From contig BTPP01000006.1 of NCBI GenBank assembly GCA_037102815.1, forward strand, positions 434,001-498,000: a DNA stretch of 64,000 nucleotides, in the 5' to 3' direction. The notes below the pieces were generated by a model. It saw only the letters and a program-made list of their open reading frames with translations, was not told the origin of the DNA and did not search any database. The translations under genes were made by a program, and so were the position numbers. Source of the DNA: Neurospora intermedia (taxonomy: Eukaryota; Ascomycota; Sordariomycetes; Sordariales; Sordariaceae). Below, piece after piece: positions 25,246 through 39,255 of this stretch; positions within the stretch are counted from its first letter, which is position 1, and every line of letters begins with the position of its first letter.

Positions 25246-28109
25246 AAAGTCTAATAAATATTTATATATATTTATAGAGCGTAAAGAGGAGTTAATTATA
25301 TAATAGTAATAGCATTTATATAATTATAACCCCCCTTAGGGAAATAATACTTTTATTTTCTATTAAAGGATTAGAAAGAACCCTATTTTAGGGTAATTAA
25401 TAGTTTAATTAAAAATACTTTATTAGAATATAAGGAAATTATACGAAAGGAGGAAACTTTTATTTAAGTAAGAAGAGATTTATAATATTATAATAATTTA
25501 GGAGTTAGGTAGAAATTTGAATAGGGATATTTATTATCCTAGAGGCGGGAGATATCTCGGAGTTAATTATATAGAGAAAAATACAATAATAATATATATA
25601 AATAAAAAATAGAATTTGAAGGACTTAAATTTTTAGGTTAGAAAGGATTGGATTATAATAATATTTAAAAGTTTAAAGGACTTAATAACCGTCTTTTCTA
25701 TTTACTCTCTTATTTTTATCCAGGGAATATTAAAATATTAATAGGGATTGCCACTCTTTAAATTTATTGAGGTCGGACCCCCGGCGGGAAATTTAATTAT
25801 AGTCGGGGATTATAATCTCTATTATTCCGATTGGGATTTAAAGAATAGAACTAATTTAAAAGCCATTTACTTTTTTATATAGGTATAATATTAGAAATTT
25901 AATTTATTTACCCTCTGTAGTAAATTAATAAAATTCGGGAATATAATACAAAGAGAGAGGGATAATAATAATATTCTTATTCCTAGACTATAAACTATAG
26001 TGCCCTATTAGCATGGGGTCCTTCTCCAATTCTCTAGAGGGGAAAACCGTGAGGCGTTAAGCGCCCCCGGATGAAAACCTCCAACTCTATCTCGGCCGTA
26101 GTTTACTACGCCGCTCCTACTTTACTTATAGCTATAATAGTTCTTATCTATTACTATAGCGAATATAATCTCGTCTCTTCTACTGCTGCGTCGTCCTAAT
26201 ACTAAAATAATAGGAATAATAGGAATAGGACTAAACCTGGTACGCCGCTTCTTTCGCTACCTTTCTATCTTATTCCCTACCGTTCCCTCCTCCGCTTTCT
26301 CCCTATTTCCTTATTTTATCTTCCTATCTTCTACCCTACTTCTTTACTTCCTTCCCCCGTTTATAAATACCTCCGCCCTATTATTTATTCTTTTACTTTG
26401 TAGTTCTACCTTTATTTATATTAGTATAAGGACCCTTTCCCTTATTTATATAATCCCCTTTATAGTGCCCCTCCTAATCTTTCTCCTCCTTCTTCCCTAT
26501 TACAATTTCTATTAAAATAGTTTCCTCCGGCCGCTATTGTCCTAGTCCTATCGATTTAACCTCTAACGTAGAAGGTTCCTCTTCTATTATATCCTTAAGC
26601 CTTACGTCCCCCGTAGTCCCCTTAATTATACCTTTAGAACCTATATTCTTCGTTTATACTCTTCGTAATTTTATTAATAATTATTCCCCTTAGAATTAGT
26701 ACGGTTTTTTCCTCTTCTTTTTTAATCCTTATATTAATTTAATTAATATTATTTGTAAAATCCCTTACTTTTACTATACTCTAAATTTCGCTTCCGTCCT
26801 ACACTTTAATAATAATAGGTTTAACTCTCCTAATACCTTTTAGAAGGTTATTATTAATAAAGTTTACTTTATTTTGTCTATTAGTAAATTATTTATTCTC
26901 TATATTCCCTTTCTATTATTTAACTCTATTCTTAATTAATAGTATTTAAAATACTACTTACGACTATATTTCTAGTAAATATATATTAAACGTTCCTACT
27001 AATTTCCGCAACGCTTATAATACTATTTAAATAGTAGCTATTATTATAATAGTAAATAATTAAAATAGGTTTAACTTTAACCTAGATATTTTTATTTGTA
27101 TTACTAACGATTTTACTAATTATATATATATCCGTCTAAAGCGGAACAACCTTCCTACCGACTATAAATATTTTCTTTATACTTTGAATTATAGTATTAC
27201 TAAATAGTAATAGAAGGGTTATTACAAACTAATTGCGAAGGACGTTCATTACAATCGTATTCTTTCCTTGCCCGGCGGTAGTATTATAAATCCGGTTCGA
27301 ATTATATCCGGTTTTAACAGTAGTACTATTATTCCTACGTATATCGTATCCGGCGGTAGCAATTATACTACTCTTATTCGTACGGTTTCTAATTTTAATA
27401 GTAGTAGTAATTCCGCTCCTAGCAGCCCTATAACCGTCGATACTCCTAATTGCACCCTTATAAACAATAATTAGGTCTAATAGCGCTATAAGGTTACTAT
27501 AAATTAGGCTTATATAATAGAGCTATTCGAATAATTTTTTAAATATAATTAAGCGTTCGTTAAATAGTACTTTTCAATTCTTACTATAATTATAATTTAA
27601 ATAGTTTTTATAATTAATATAAATATTTCCTTTTTATTCCCATCTTATTATTCTAATATTATTAATATTCTATTTTCCTCTTAGGAATACCTTGCAATTT
27701 CCTTATATTATTCCTCCTCTAATTCGATTATTAAATAGTATTCTTTTAACTTCCCTAACCTTAACGCTTATAATAGAATCTTTTCGGTTTTAATTTTATC
27801 GTTTAAGTATTCTTAAAATTCTTCTTTCGTTAATAATTATATTTCTAAATTCGATTAGAAAATAGTATTTATATTAAAGTAATTTAGGATAATATAGGCG
27901 AATATCTCTTTTTTAAGCTTGTAGGCGCAAATAGGAATTAGGATACCCAATACCTTCCTCCGGTAGAGGAAGGCCCGGAGGCCGATAATTTCTATTCTAG
28001 CTTAAATAAGGAAGGAACTTTTCACTTTAATTAGTAAATATAACTCTTCCTCGTCTTTTTCCGGTTATCGGTATCTTCCTTTCTTCTTTTTTATATTAAT
28101 TATATATTA

Positions 28110-31100
28110 TTAAATAGCCTCTCTATTAAATTTGGGGGTAAAGTTAGCGATAGTAAATTTATATTATTATTCTAATTTTATTATTACTATTACTAGGTAG
28201 TAATTATAGTACAATATTTATTTCCAATTCGTTATATCCTTTAACTACTCTTCTCTATTAGCAGCTATTAACTTTAGAATTTATAATAGTAGTAATAATT
28301 AAATCCCTAACTCCGAGGGGGGGCTAATTACTATTATTAGTAATTTTTCTATTAGTACTTACATTTTAGCCTACCGAACCTTAATTGTACCGCTCTTTAA
28401 TTTATTAATAAATAGCTAATTTTTAATTTATTATATTTAAATATAATTAGAAATTTAAATTATAGTCCTTTAAACGAATTAAACTTAGTCTATCCGGGCG
28501 AACCTTTTTTTAAAGGCCTAGACCTTTTTATTAAAGTAGAAATCGAATAGCGGATAAAAGGTTTCCGTCTTTAAGTTTTGTACCGGCGTAACTTTGTACG
28601 CCCCGGTAATAATTCTTAAATATTTAATTTAATATTTCGCTAACCTAATTATTATCCCCTAAAGTTTATTATAGATTTTAATTAGTTAGTGGAATATTGA
28701 AGCTTTATATACAATAGCGTTATAAATATATTTAGTATATATTTCCTTTATCCGAATAAAGGAGTAATCCTATATTTTCATTACTAATTTTATAAATATA
28801 TTTATTTATATTATTATTTTTTTTTTTATTACTTCTATATAAGCCCTATAATTAAACTTACAGTTTAATTAGACCCCTAGGAATTATATTAATTCTATCG
28901 GTTAAAATATTATTTCCTTAAATTAGAGAGTTTCTATTCTTAGTACCCTCGTTCGTATAAAGTATATTAATTCTATTTTAATTACTTCGAATTCTATACC
29001 TCTTACCCTTACCTATTTTAAATATACCTCCTATATTATTTATAACGTTTAGTAGTTTTCTTTAATAGTACGGGCTATTATTATAATATTAGTATTATTA
29101 ATAAAGTTAATTATAATTATATTCGGGATTATTACTAACTTCCGGTATAATAGGGCGATGAAGAGAATAAATAAAATAGGGGAAAGGGGGGAGCCTTACA
29201 ATACTTTAATAGTAATTGTATAAGGGCGGGAGGTTTTATTATTAAAAAAGAGAGAACCTCTTCTTCCGGCGATAAAACTCGCTACTTACTAAATAATCTA
29301 TATTAGGAATTATATTTCCTATAGGGTATATAGAAGCTATTTATAATTAATTCTATCGAACGCTCCTTTTAAATTTAGGAGTATAAGGGACGTTACGGCC
29401 CCGAGCTTTTAAGTTATATATATTATATTGGTAACTATTTAGACTATAAACTTTATCGAACAGTTTACCCAATTATTTATTTAGCCTTTTAGTAGGAGGT
29501 TAAATTCTTTAATTACTTACATAAGCCTCTTAACTACGAACGTTTTAAAGATTTTTCCTACATTATTAAATAGTAATATTAATCTCTATATACCCGCTAA
29601 TTTCTATTAGGTAGTATTTTTCCTAAACTTTTTAAGGATAATTATTTTTATATCCTTGAATTACTATAGGAAATATCCGAATTAGAGGTTGGCGGATACT
29701 AAATATATTATAGCTTGCTAGAATAATTATTTATATATCTTTAAAAATTTATTTAAATATTAATTAATTTCAGGGGCTTTATTAAGCACTATTTAGGAGA
29801 GTACGTCCTAAATATCCTCCTCGTTGATTAGTTCGTTAATAACTATTAATTTAATATTATTTAGTGGTTTAGTCTAATCTAGTAGGTAATTTATTAGGAC
29901 CTCTACCTTTAGGAAGAAATAATTAGCAAGGATCTCGGCCTTACCGTTATAATTTTCAATTTTTATTACCCCTTTATAGGTTTAAAAGGTTAATAGTTTA
30001 GGCGGGTTTACTAGCCTATAGCTTCGGGTATAGGCCTATCGTTTTAAGGGTTAAAGTCGATTTAGATTCTTCGAAACTTCGACGACGCTATTATACTATA
30101 TAGCCTACTAAGCTTTTATAATTATCCTCTTCTTTTTTATTATAATTTTAATAAAATCCCTTTAATTTAATATTATTTAATATTTAAACTATTCTTAATA
30201 TATCTTTCGTACTTCTTTTATTACCGTTTTATATTCTAATATTTATTAATTTACTCTTTTCCTTCAACCTTTCTTCCGGTATAGAACAAATTCCTTTATA
30301 ATATTTATAAATTTTCCATTAAATTTACAAAAGGCGAATTTAAAATCCTCTACTATATTAATCTTTTCTAGGATTAATATCCATTTCTCCGCTACTTCCT
30401 TTACTTTTATTATATTTATAAGATTCTAATTATATCTTCCTTCTTCTTCCGCTTTTTTATTTTTTTTTCTTATTTGGACCTAAATTTCTTAAAAGTAATA
30501 GTCCGAACCGGTCTATTCGTACTTTTATACTCCCTAATATTCGGCCTTAACCCCGGGTAATAATTATATATAATCGATTATTTTATCCCTTTTTCTTTAT
30601 ATTATATTCCCGAACTTTATTAGTTTATTGCGGGGGGTAAATAGATTAAATTTCTAGCGTTATACTTATATAAGGAGGCGAGCAACCTTCGGGTTAGTCC
30701 TATTTTTTAGATTCTAATTAGGATAGTAGAGATTGTAGTCCCCGATTGCAATTAGGTTTCTTATTAGGGGCCCGACTTTAAGAAATTTAAAAAGTAGCAA
30801 TCCTTATTAATATTCTAGTATTTCCTATATAAGGATAAGAGAATAGATAGAAAAGACGGTCGTTAGTTCCCTTAAACTTTTAAATATTATTATAATTTAA
30901 TTTTTTCCGGCCTAGAAATTTAGGTCCTTTAAATTCTATTTCTTATTTATATATATTATTACTCTTCTTTTCTCTATATAATTAATTCCGAAATACCTTC
31001 CGCCTCTAGGACGGTAAATATCCCTATTTAAATTTCTACCCGGCTCCTAAATCGCTACAACGTTATAAGTCTCTTCTTATTCGAATAGAAGCTTCCTTCT

Positions 31101-31190
31101 TTCGTACAATTTCTTTACATTCTAATAAAATATTTTTAATTAGACTATTAATTATTTTAAAATAGGGTTCCTTTTAATCCTTCTACGGAG
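28110..31190 (-). pseudogene. ORF2 remnant of LINE C: endonuclease and reverse transcriptase
   Basis: Collinear with ORF2 of A. The palm SPLSP-type motif lies near 29175-29200 and the degenerate catalytic box near 29095-29115. The C-terminal segment reaches about 28110, where the LINE 3' third begins. Dead through RIP stops. Confidence 0.7.
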
Positions 31191-31304
31191 GATAAGGGTA
31201 TTATTTCTTTAGGGGGGGCTATAATTATATAAATATTATTACTACTATACGACTAATTCCCTCCTATATTTTAGGAGTATATATAAATATCTATTGGACT
31301 CTAA

Positions 31305-32905
31305 GGGTTTAACGGCTTCGGTCGGAAGGACGGACCGACAATCTTCTTCAATTATCCCTTCTTTACAATTCTTCTAATATATTTCTCTAGGGTAGTAATA
31401 ATATAGGAACTAGAAGGGGCGTCCGGAAGGACGCCCTTATTTATAGTCTCTATTATTAATTCTAATACCTTCCCGGTTGGATTTTTATAAGGGGCGAATA
31501 TTTATAGCCTTTTAATATATATAATAAACGCTTTTATAATTACTTTCCGGAGAATAGGGTATTTTTTATAGTTATATATATAGTAGCCCTTCTTCCTATA
31601 TAATTTATAGTAGACGAATAATTTATCGTTATTAGACGGATAATTTACTTTACCGAAGCGATTTCTTTTATATTTAACTTTACTATAACGGGCGTAAATA
31701 TTTTCTTAATAGTAGAATTTCACTATATATCCAATTCCTTAATATTTAAAGTATTATTAAATATTATTCGAAATTTAAAATAGTTTATATAGGTATATAC
31801 CGCCGTCCTAAAGGAAGAGGTTATTTTAAAGGAAGTATACTACTAACGTAGTAGCAACCTCTATTAAGAATAGGCCTCTATTCTTTCTATCCCTTCTCTT
31901 TTATAGCCGAACTCTAATAATAAATACCTCTAGGTTCTTCTCCTTTACTACGTTCGATATAATTTCCGCCGTAGTATAATTATTAATATTATTCTAAAAT
32001 ATACTCCGGATTAGTACACCTATAGTACTTATAGTAATAAAAGTATTTAGGCCGAAAATTTCTTTAACCTATACTTAATTATACTAGTACTAATTATATA
32101 TAGATTTATCAAATATAATTATATAATTTCCGGTCGTTAGTATTCTAATAGTCGCTTAAATTACTAGGTTAGTATTCTTCTTACCTAAGTATATAGTTAA
32201 GGTTATTTTCGTATTTTTATTCGAATAATTTACAAATTCGGCGGTAATTATCGCTCTTTTAATAGTAAATTATCGCTCGAAATTAGAGGGAATAAATTTT
32301 TTAATAATAGTAAGTAATTATTAAAAGGTAATACCGATTTTATTCGGGCTAATTTTTACTATAATATTAGTTTAATACTTCGGCACTTTTTAAGCGCCTT
32401 TCTTAATCTCCTTTAGAATATCTTTCTTTAAGTCGTCGAAATCCTTCTTAGTAATAAATTAATCGGTTCTAACTTTACTAGCCTCGGGTCGCGTAGACCT
32501 ACTTTTTCCGACGCGTACTTTTACGAATTCGAGAAATAACTTTCGAGTTTAACGATAATCCTCAGTCGAAACGGTATTGTAGTCCGTAGATTTATTCGCT
32601 CTAATAATAAATTTCTTTAATATTTTATTATCTTCCTCCGTTTTATCCGAAATCTTTATAGTAAGTACGGCTTTAGGATTATTATATATTAAGATTTCTA
32701 CGAGCGGATTGTAGACGCTATTTTCAAATCTATAGGCACCGCTATCGATAGCTATTAGTAACAACAATACAACGCCGTCGCTACACTCGTCGTAGGACAT
32801 TGTGAGGGATGTAAACGACCCTCCTAAGTCGATTGCCGTTGTTAATTTTCGTTTTAGAGCACTCCTCGACTAGAAATCGGCGTTTCCGGTTTTAAAGCAG
32901 TTTTT
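31305..32905 (-). pseudogene. ORF1 remnant of LINE C: CCHC knuckle protein
   Basis: Still open for 83 codons at 32800-32549 (SYDECSDGVVL... to ...STEDYR). The degenerate knuckles lie at about 31540-31760 and the basic tail near 31330-31360. Collinear with A, B and D. Confidence 0.75.
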
Positions 32906-32948
32906 CTAGTAAGTTTTGTCCGGATGGATAGTTAAAGAGAGAGGGATA

Positions 32949-35450
32949 GAATAATTAATTATATATAGTTATTACCCGGGGTTAAAATTGAATATTAGGG
33001 AGTATAGAAATATAAGTAAACCGGTTCGGACTATTACCCTTAAGAGATTTAGGTTTAAATAGGAAGAAAAAAATACAAAAGTAGAAAAGGAAGGAAAATA
33101 TAATTGGAATTTTATAAATATAGTAAAGGTAAAGGAGGTATTAGAGAAACGGATATCGGTCCTAGAAAGGATTAATATAATAGAGGATTTTAAATTCGCT
33201 TTTTATAAATTTAATAAAGAATTTACAAATATTATAGAAGAATTTATCCTATATTAGAAGAAAGATCGAGGGAAGAAAGTAAATTAATAAATATTAGGAT
33301 ATAAAATAATAATAAAAGAAGTACAAAGGATATATTAAGAGTAGTTTAAATACTAAATAATATTAAATTAGAGGGACTTTATTAAAGCTATAATAAAAAA
33401 GAAAAGGATAATTATAAAAGTTTAATAGGCTATATAGTATAATAGTATCGCTGAGGCTTCGAAGAACGCGAATCGATTTTAGCCTTTAGAACGATAGGTT
33501 TATATTCGAAATTATTAATTAATAAACCCGCCTAAATTACTAGCCTTTTAAACCTACGAAGGGGTAATAGAAATTGGAAATTATAGTAGTAAGGCCGAAA
33601 TTTTAGCTGACCACTTCTTCCCAAAGGTAAAAGTCCTAATAAATTACTTATTAAATTAAACTAAATTATTAAGTAGTATTAAACCGATAATTATTAGTAA
33701 ATTAATTAATAAGGAGGATATTTAGGATATAGTTTCCCGGATAGTATTTAATAAGGCCTCCGGAATTAATTAATATTTAAATAGGTTTTTAAAATTATAT
33801 AGGCAATTATTCTAATAAATTATAGTATATTTAATATCCGTTAGCCTCCAATTCAAATATTTCTTATAATAGTTTAAAAATACGAAAGTAATTATCCTTA
33901 AGAAACTTAGGAAGAACGTTGCCTAATAGAAGCTAATAGGCGTATAGAGGTTAATATTATTATTTAATAATATAAGAAAAATCTTTAAAATATTTATAAT
34001 TAAAAGGTTTATATAAGTAGCCGAAGAGTTTAACCTCTTACTAGAAGGTTAAATAAGTAATTAAATAAACCGTTCAATAAAGTTTATAGTCCGGGTAATC
34101 ACCGATATAATATATATAGCCTAGAAGTTCGAGGCTATAACGTTCCTTATACTTTTAGATTTAAAGGGAATATTTAATAGAATTAATTATAAGTAGCTTC
34201 TATATACCCTATAAGAAATATAATTCTTAATATAAATTATTCAGTAAATAGCGAACTTTATCGTTAGAAGAAAAGGCTTTCTCTTCTTTAATAATGAAAT
34301 TTCCCGCCCTTATACAATTATTATTAGAGTACTATAAAATTCCCCCCTCTCCTCTATTTTATTTATTCTCTTTATTACCCTACTATACTGGAAGTTAGTA
34401 ATAATTCCAAATATAATTATAATTAACTTCGCTAATAATACTAATATTATAATAATAATTTATATTACCGAAGAAAATTATTAAACGTTATAAATAGCGT
34501 AGAAGGTATATTCGGAATAAGTAGGGGCGAAAGGTATAGAATTCGAAATAATTAAAACGGAATTAATATATTTTATACGAACGAGGGTACTAAGGACGGA
34601 AACTCCCTAATTCGGAGAAGTAATATTTCAACCAACAGAATTAATATAATTCCTAGGGGTTTAATTAGACTATAAATTTAATTATAAGGCTTATATAGAA
34701 GTAGTAAAAAAGAAAATAATAATATAGACGAATATATTTATAAGATTAGTAACGAAAATATAGGGTTATTCCTTTATTTAAATAAGGGAAATATATATTA
34801 AATATATTTATAGGACTATTATATATAGAGCTTTAATATTTTATTAATTAATTAAAATCTATAGAAAACTTCGGAGGATAATTATTAGGCTGGCGAAATA
34901 CTAGATTAAATATTTAAGAATTATTATTAGAGTATATAAAGTTACGCCGGTACGAAATTTAAAAATAGAAACCTTTTATCCGCTATTCGACCTCTATTTT
35001 AATAAAAGGGTCTAAGCCTTTAAAGAAAGGCTCGCCCGGACAGATTAAGCCCGGTTTATCCAAGGGATTATAATTTAGATCTTTAATTATATTTAAATAT
35101 AATAAATTAAAAGTCGGTTATCTATTAATAAATTAAAGAGCGGTACAATTAAAGTTTAGTAAATTAAAATATAAATATTAATAGAGAAGCTACTAATAAT
35201 AGTAATTAAACCCTCCTCGGAATTAGGGATTTAACTATTATTATTATTATAAATTTTAGAGCCGATAGCTATTAATGGAAAGGAGTAGTTAGAAGATATA
35301 ATAAATCGGGAATAGGTATTATACTATAACTATTATTTAACGGCGGTAATAGCGAAATTAGAGTAATAATATAAATTTACTATTGCTAACCTTACCCTTA
35401 AATTTAGTAGAGAGGCTATTTAATAATATATAGTTAATATAAAAAAAAAG
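32949..35450 (+). pseudogene. ORF2 remnant of LINE D: reverse transcriptase portion
   Basis: The RT begins near 33500 with a fingers region. LLDLKGIFNRINY (a variant of the usual LLDLKGAFN) lies near 34155-34200, SPLSSILF at 34341-34364 and the catalytic box NFANNTN at 34425-34445 (Asn replacing both catalytic Asp). A thumb segment ending in DLYFNKRV lies near 34990-35015. The same frame, broken only by TAA/TAG, can be followed to about 36080, so ORF2 may have had a long C-terminal tail. The APE part lies before the C insertion (25340-25964). Confidence 0.75.
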
Positions 35451-37561
35451 AAAGGAAAACGCTAATAATTAGAAAAAAACGAAGAGGAACTATACTTACT
35501 AACTAAAGTAAAGAATTCCCTCTTTATTTAGGCTAGAACGGAAATTATTAGCCTCCGGGCTTTCCTCTAGCAAAGGAAAATATTAGGCGTCCTAACTCCT
35601 ATTTACACTTATAGGTTCGAAAAAGAAATATTCGCCTATATTATCCTAAATTACTTTAATACGGATACTATCTTCTAATTAAACCTAAAAGTTTAGCTAT
35701 TAATAAAGAAAGAATTCTAAAAATACCTAAATAATAGAATTAAAATTAAAAGGATTCTATTATAAATATTAAAGTTGGGGAGGTTAAAAGAATACTATTT
35801 AGTAATTAAATTAGAGGAAGAATAATATAAAGAAATTATAAAGTATTTTTAAGAGGAAAATGGAATATTGATAATATTAGAATAATAAGGCGGGAATAAG
35901 GAAGTGATATTTATATTAATTATAGGAGTTATTTAAACTATAGTTATAGTAAGAATTGAAAGATACTAGTTAACGAACGTTTAATTACATTTAAAAAATT
36001 GTTCGAATAACTTTATTATACGAATTTAGTTCGTAGTAACTTTATAATATTATTAGATTTAATTATTATTTATAAGGGTATAGCCGGGAGTATTAATAGT
36101 TATAAAGCTACTGGGAATAGAATTACTATTATTATTAAAATTAGAAACTATACGAGTAGGAATAGTATAATTATTACCGCTGGATATAATACGAATAGGA
36201 GTAATAATACTACTATTAAATTTAGAAACGATCCAAACCGGGTTTATAGTATTACCGCCGGGTAAGGAAGGAATATAATTATAATAAGTATCCTTTGCAA
36301 TTAATTCGTAGTAACCCTTTTATTACTATTTAATAATATTATAGCCTAAAGTACAAAGAAAATATTTAAAGTCAGTAAGAAGGCCGTTATATTTTAGACG
36401 AATATATATATAATTAATAAAATTATTAATAATACAAACGAGGGTATCTAAATTACAATTAAAATTATCCGGACCGCTTAATACTATAATAATAACTACC
36501 GCTTAAATAGCGTTACAGGCATTACGGAAACCGGCGGGGATATTTAATATATATTTACTAGTAATATAATTATAAGTAGCGTTCTAAGTATTACTAATTA
36601 GGAGTAAAATTAAATAACGAAAAAGAGGAATAAAGAATAGAGGATTTACTAATAGATGAAATAAAGTAAACCCTATTAGTAATAACCTTCTTAAAAGTAT
36701 TAGAAGAGTTAGGCCTATTATTAGAGTATAGGATAGAAGTGAAATTTAAAATATAATAAAAGTAAGGAATTTTACGAATAATACTAATTAAATTAATATA
36801 AGGACCGAAGGAGGAGAAGAGGAAATAATATTAATTCTAAGGGGGATAATTACTAAAGAAATTATAAAAGGTATAAATAAAGAGTATAAATTCCAAAAAT
36901 ATAACCGCGGGGATTGTAGGGGACGTAGGATTTAGGGATATAATAAGGGAGGAACCTTCTATATCGGAAGTTAAATTAATAGAACTAAAATAATAATAGC
37001 CGGAAGAAATTATTTTAATAGAAGTTATAATAGGGAAAAAGGAGGAGAAGGATTAGGAGGGGCGCTATATAAAGGATTATATAAACGAGGGAAAGGATTT
37101 TTATATTAATATAAATAAGGGTAGAACTGCGGGGTAAATAAGTAAATAATAGGGCGGAGGTATTTATAAACGGGGGAAGGAGGCGGGGAAGTAGGGTAAT
37201 AAATAGGAAGACGGGAGGGGGAAGCGGAGAGAAAACGGAGGAAGGAACGGTAGGGGGTAAAATAAAGAAGTAATAAAGGAAGCGGTATACTAAGTTTAGT
37301 CCTATTCCTATTATTCCTATTATTTTAATATTAGGATAATATAACGGTGGGAGAAACGAAATTATATTCGCTATAGCGGTAAGTAAAAACCGTTATAATT
37401 GTAAACAAAGTAGGAGCGGCGTAGTAAAATATAGCTGAAATGGAGCTGGAGGTTTTTATCTGGAGGCGCTTAACGTCTTACGGTTTTCCCCTCTAGAGAA
37501 CTGGAGAAGGACCTTATGCCAATAAGGCGCTATAGTTTATAGTATAGGGAATAAGACTATA
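32949..37561 (+). mobile_element. LINE copy D, part 2: ORF2 and 3' region
   Basis: Continues D after C. It contains the RT domain and the complete 3' third, ending ATAGTTTATAGTATAGGGAA-TAAGACTA at 37561. The 14-bp target duplication of D follows at 37562-37575. Confidence 0.9.
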
Positions 37562-38606
37562 TATTATAAGTATTATAAAAACGAATAGGGACGTTTAATA
37601 TATATATTTCATAAATATAATTATAAGTAACGTTCTAAGTACTATTAGTTAAGAGTATAGAAATTAAATAATAAAAAAGAAGAATAGAAAATAAGGAATT
37701 TACTAGTAGCCGAAATAAAGTAAATCTTTTTAGTAACGATTTTACGGAAGGCGTTAGGAGAATTAGACTGATTATTAGAATATAAGACGGAAGCGAAATT
37801 TAGAATATAGTAAAAATAAGGAATTTTATAAATAATACTAATTAAATTAATATAAAGATTGAGGAAGAAGGGAAGGAAATTATATTAGTTCTAAGGGGGA
37901 CGATTATTATAGAAATTATAGAGAATATAAATAAGGAATATAGGTTCTAAAAGTATAATTATAGGAGATATAAGGCCTCGGGATAAATTAAGGGAAAGAC
38001 CCTTTATATTAAAGGTTAAATCGATTAGACTAGGGCGATAATAGCTAGAAAAAACTATTTTACTAGAAGTTATAATAGGGAAGAAGGGAGAGAAAGATTA
38101 GGAAGGGATATTATATAAGGGATTATATAGACGGAGGAAGGGGTCCTTATATTAATATAAATGGAGGTAAATTTATAGGGTAGGAGAATAAATAATGGGG
38201 CGGAGGTATTTATAAATAGGGTAAGGAGGTGGAGAAGTAGGGTAGTAAACGGGAAGAAGGGATAGGGAAGTAGGGAGAAGGTAAAGGAAAGAGCGGTAAA
38301 AAGTAAAATAAAAAAGCGGCGAAGGAGGTAGTATACTAAGTCTAATTTTATTCCTATTATCTTTATTATTCTAATATTAAAATAATATAGCGGTAGGAGA
38401 AATGAGATTAAGTTCGCTATAGCGGTGGGTAAGAACCGTTATAGTTATAAGTAAAGTAGGAGCGGTATAGTGAATTACGGCCGAGATAGAGCTAGAGGTT
38501 TTTATCCGGAGGCGCTTAACGCCTTATAGTTTTCCCCTCTAGAGAACTGGAGAAGGACCCTATACCAATAAGGCACTATAGTTTATAGTATAGGGAATAA
38601 GACTAT
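37562..38606 (+). mobile_element. LINE copy E, part 3 (3' end)
   Basis: The last about 1 kb of E, collinear with 36530-37560 of D. It ends in the family 3' terminus TATAGGGAATAAGACTAT at 38606. The LINE lies in a Ty3/Gypsy integrase remnant, which starts immediately afterwards. Confidence 0.85.
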
Positions 38607-39255
38607 TAATTAACGAAATATTAAAGATCCTTGATATAAAGTATAAGTTATCTTCTTTAGGATACTCCCAAACGGCCGGTTAAATAGAAATTATGAATTA
38701 GTATATTAATTAACGCCTTCGACTATTCGTTAACTATAATTAGAATAATTAGTTAGAAGCGCTCCTAGTACTTAATATTATTTAAGCCTCCCTTCCTTAC
38801 GAAAATATCGGTATATCCCCGTATAAAATTATTATAAGCTACCCGATACTACTTCTATTCTATTAGGATCGCTATATAGTAACCCCTACCCTAGTAAGGG
38901 AAAAATATTTAAAGGAAGAAGTTTAGGAAGTATTAAAAGTCCTATATAAATTTTGAAAATCTGTGCGCGCTATTATAGTTAAGAAGTAAGGAAAGTAGGC
39001 TATATAAGCAAATAAGTACCGTTGCGAACCTAATTTTAGGGTAGGCAATTGCGTTTTTATTATTAAAAAATCCCAAGTAACCGATAAGCCTAATAATAAG
39101 TTCCATTTCCCCCTTATATACGTACTATATTATATTAAGGCCTTATCAGGATTTTCCTACGAATTAGACCTTCTACCTATATAGCGAAGCGCGAAAATAT
39201 ATTATACTAATTAATTCTATAAATATCTAAATAACCCCCTACTAAATTAAATAAA
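38607..39255 (+). mobile_element. Ty3/Gypsy chromovirus fossil, part 1: integrase 3' portion
   Basis: Plus-strand remnant of the pol gene of a Ty3/Gypsy LTR retrotransposon: the second half of the integrase core, with the conserved HPQT-type region, and the C-terminal integrase extension. The upstream protease, RT and RNase H parts are not in the window. LINE E abuts its left side and MITE1 splits it at 39256. It is clearly broken and RIP-mutated, older than the MITE1 and M1 insertions. No LTR was identified with confidence. Confidence 0.75.

Larger units (their letters stand above)
23558..25964 (+). mobile_element. LINE copy D (Tad1-like), part 1: ORF1 and start of ORF2, inserted in E
   Basis: Plus-strand full-length LINE of about 7,020 bp once the inserted copy C is left out. 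The family 5' end AAAAACTGCTTTGAAACCGG starts right after the target duplication, with no extra bases. The longer length is explained by an 84-bp duplication in ORF1. C interrupts it after 25964, within the endonuclease region. Confidence 0.9.
25965..32933 (-). mobile_element. LINE copy C (Tad1-like), full length, inserted in D
   Basis: About 6,970 bp on the minus strand: 5' end at 32933 and 3' end at 25965, flanked by the exact 15-bp duplication AAAGAGAGAGGGATA (25950-25964 and 32934-32948). This is the youngest layer of the LINE nest (C in D in E). About 27 non-family bases (around 32907-32933, containing GTCCGGATGGATAG) sit between the family 5' end and the duplication. Heavily RIP-mutated. 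Confidence 0.9.
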
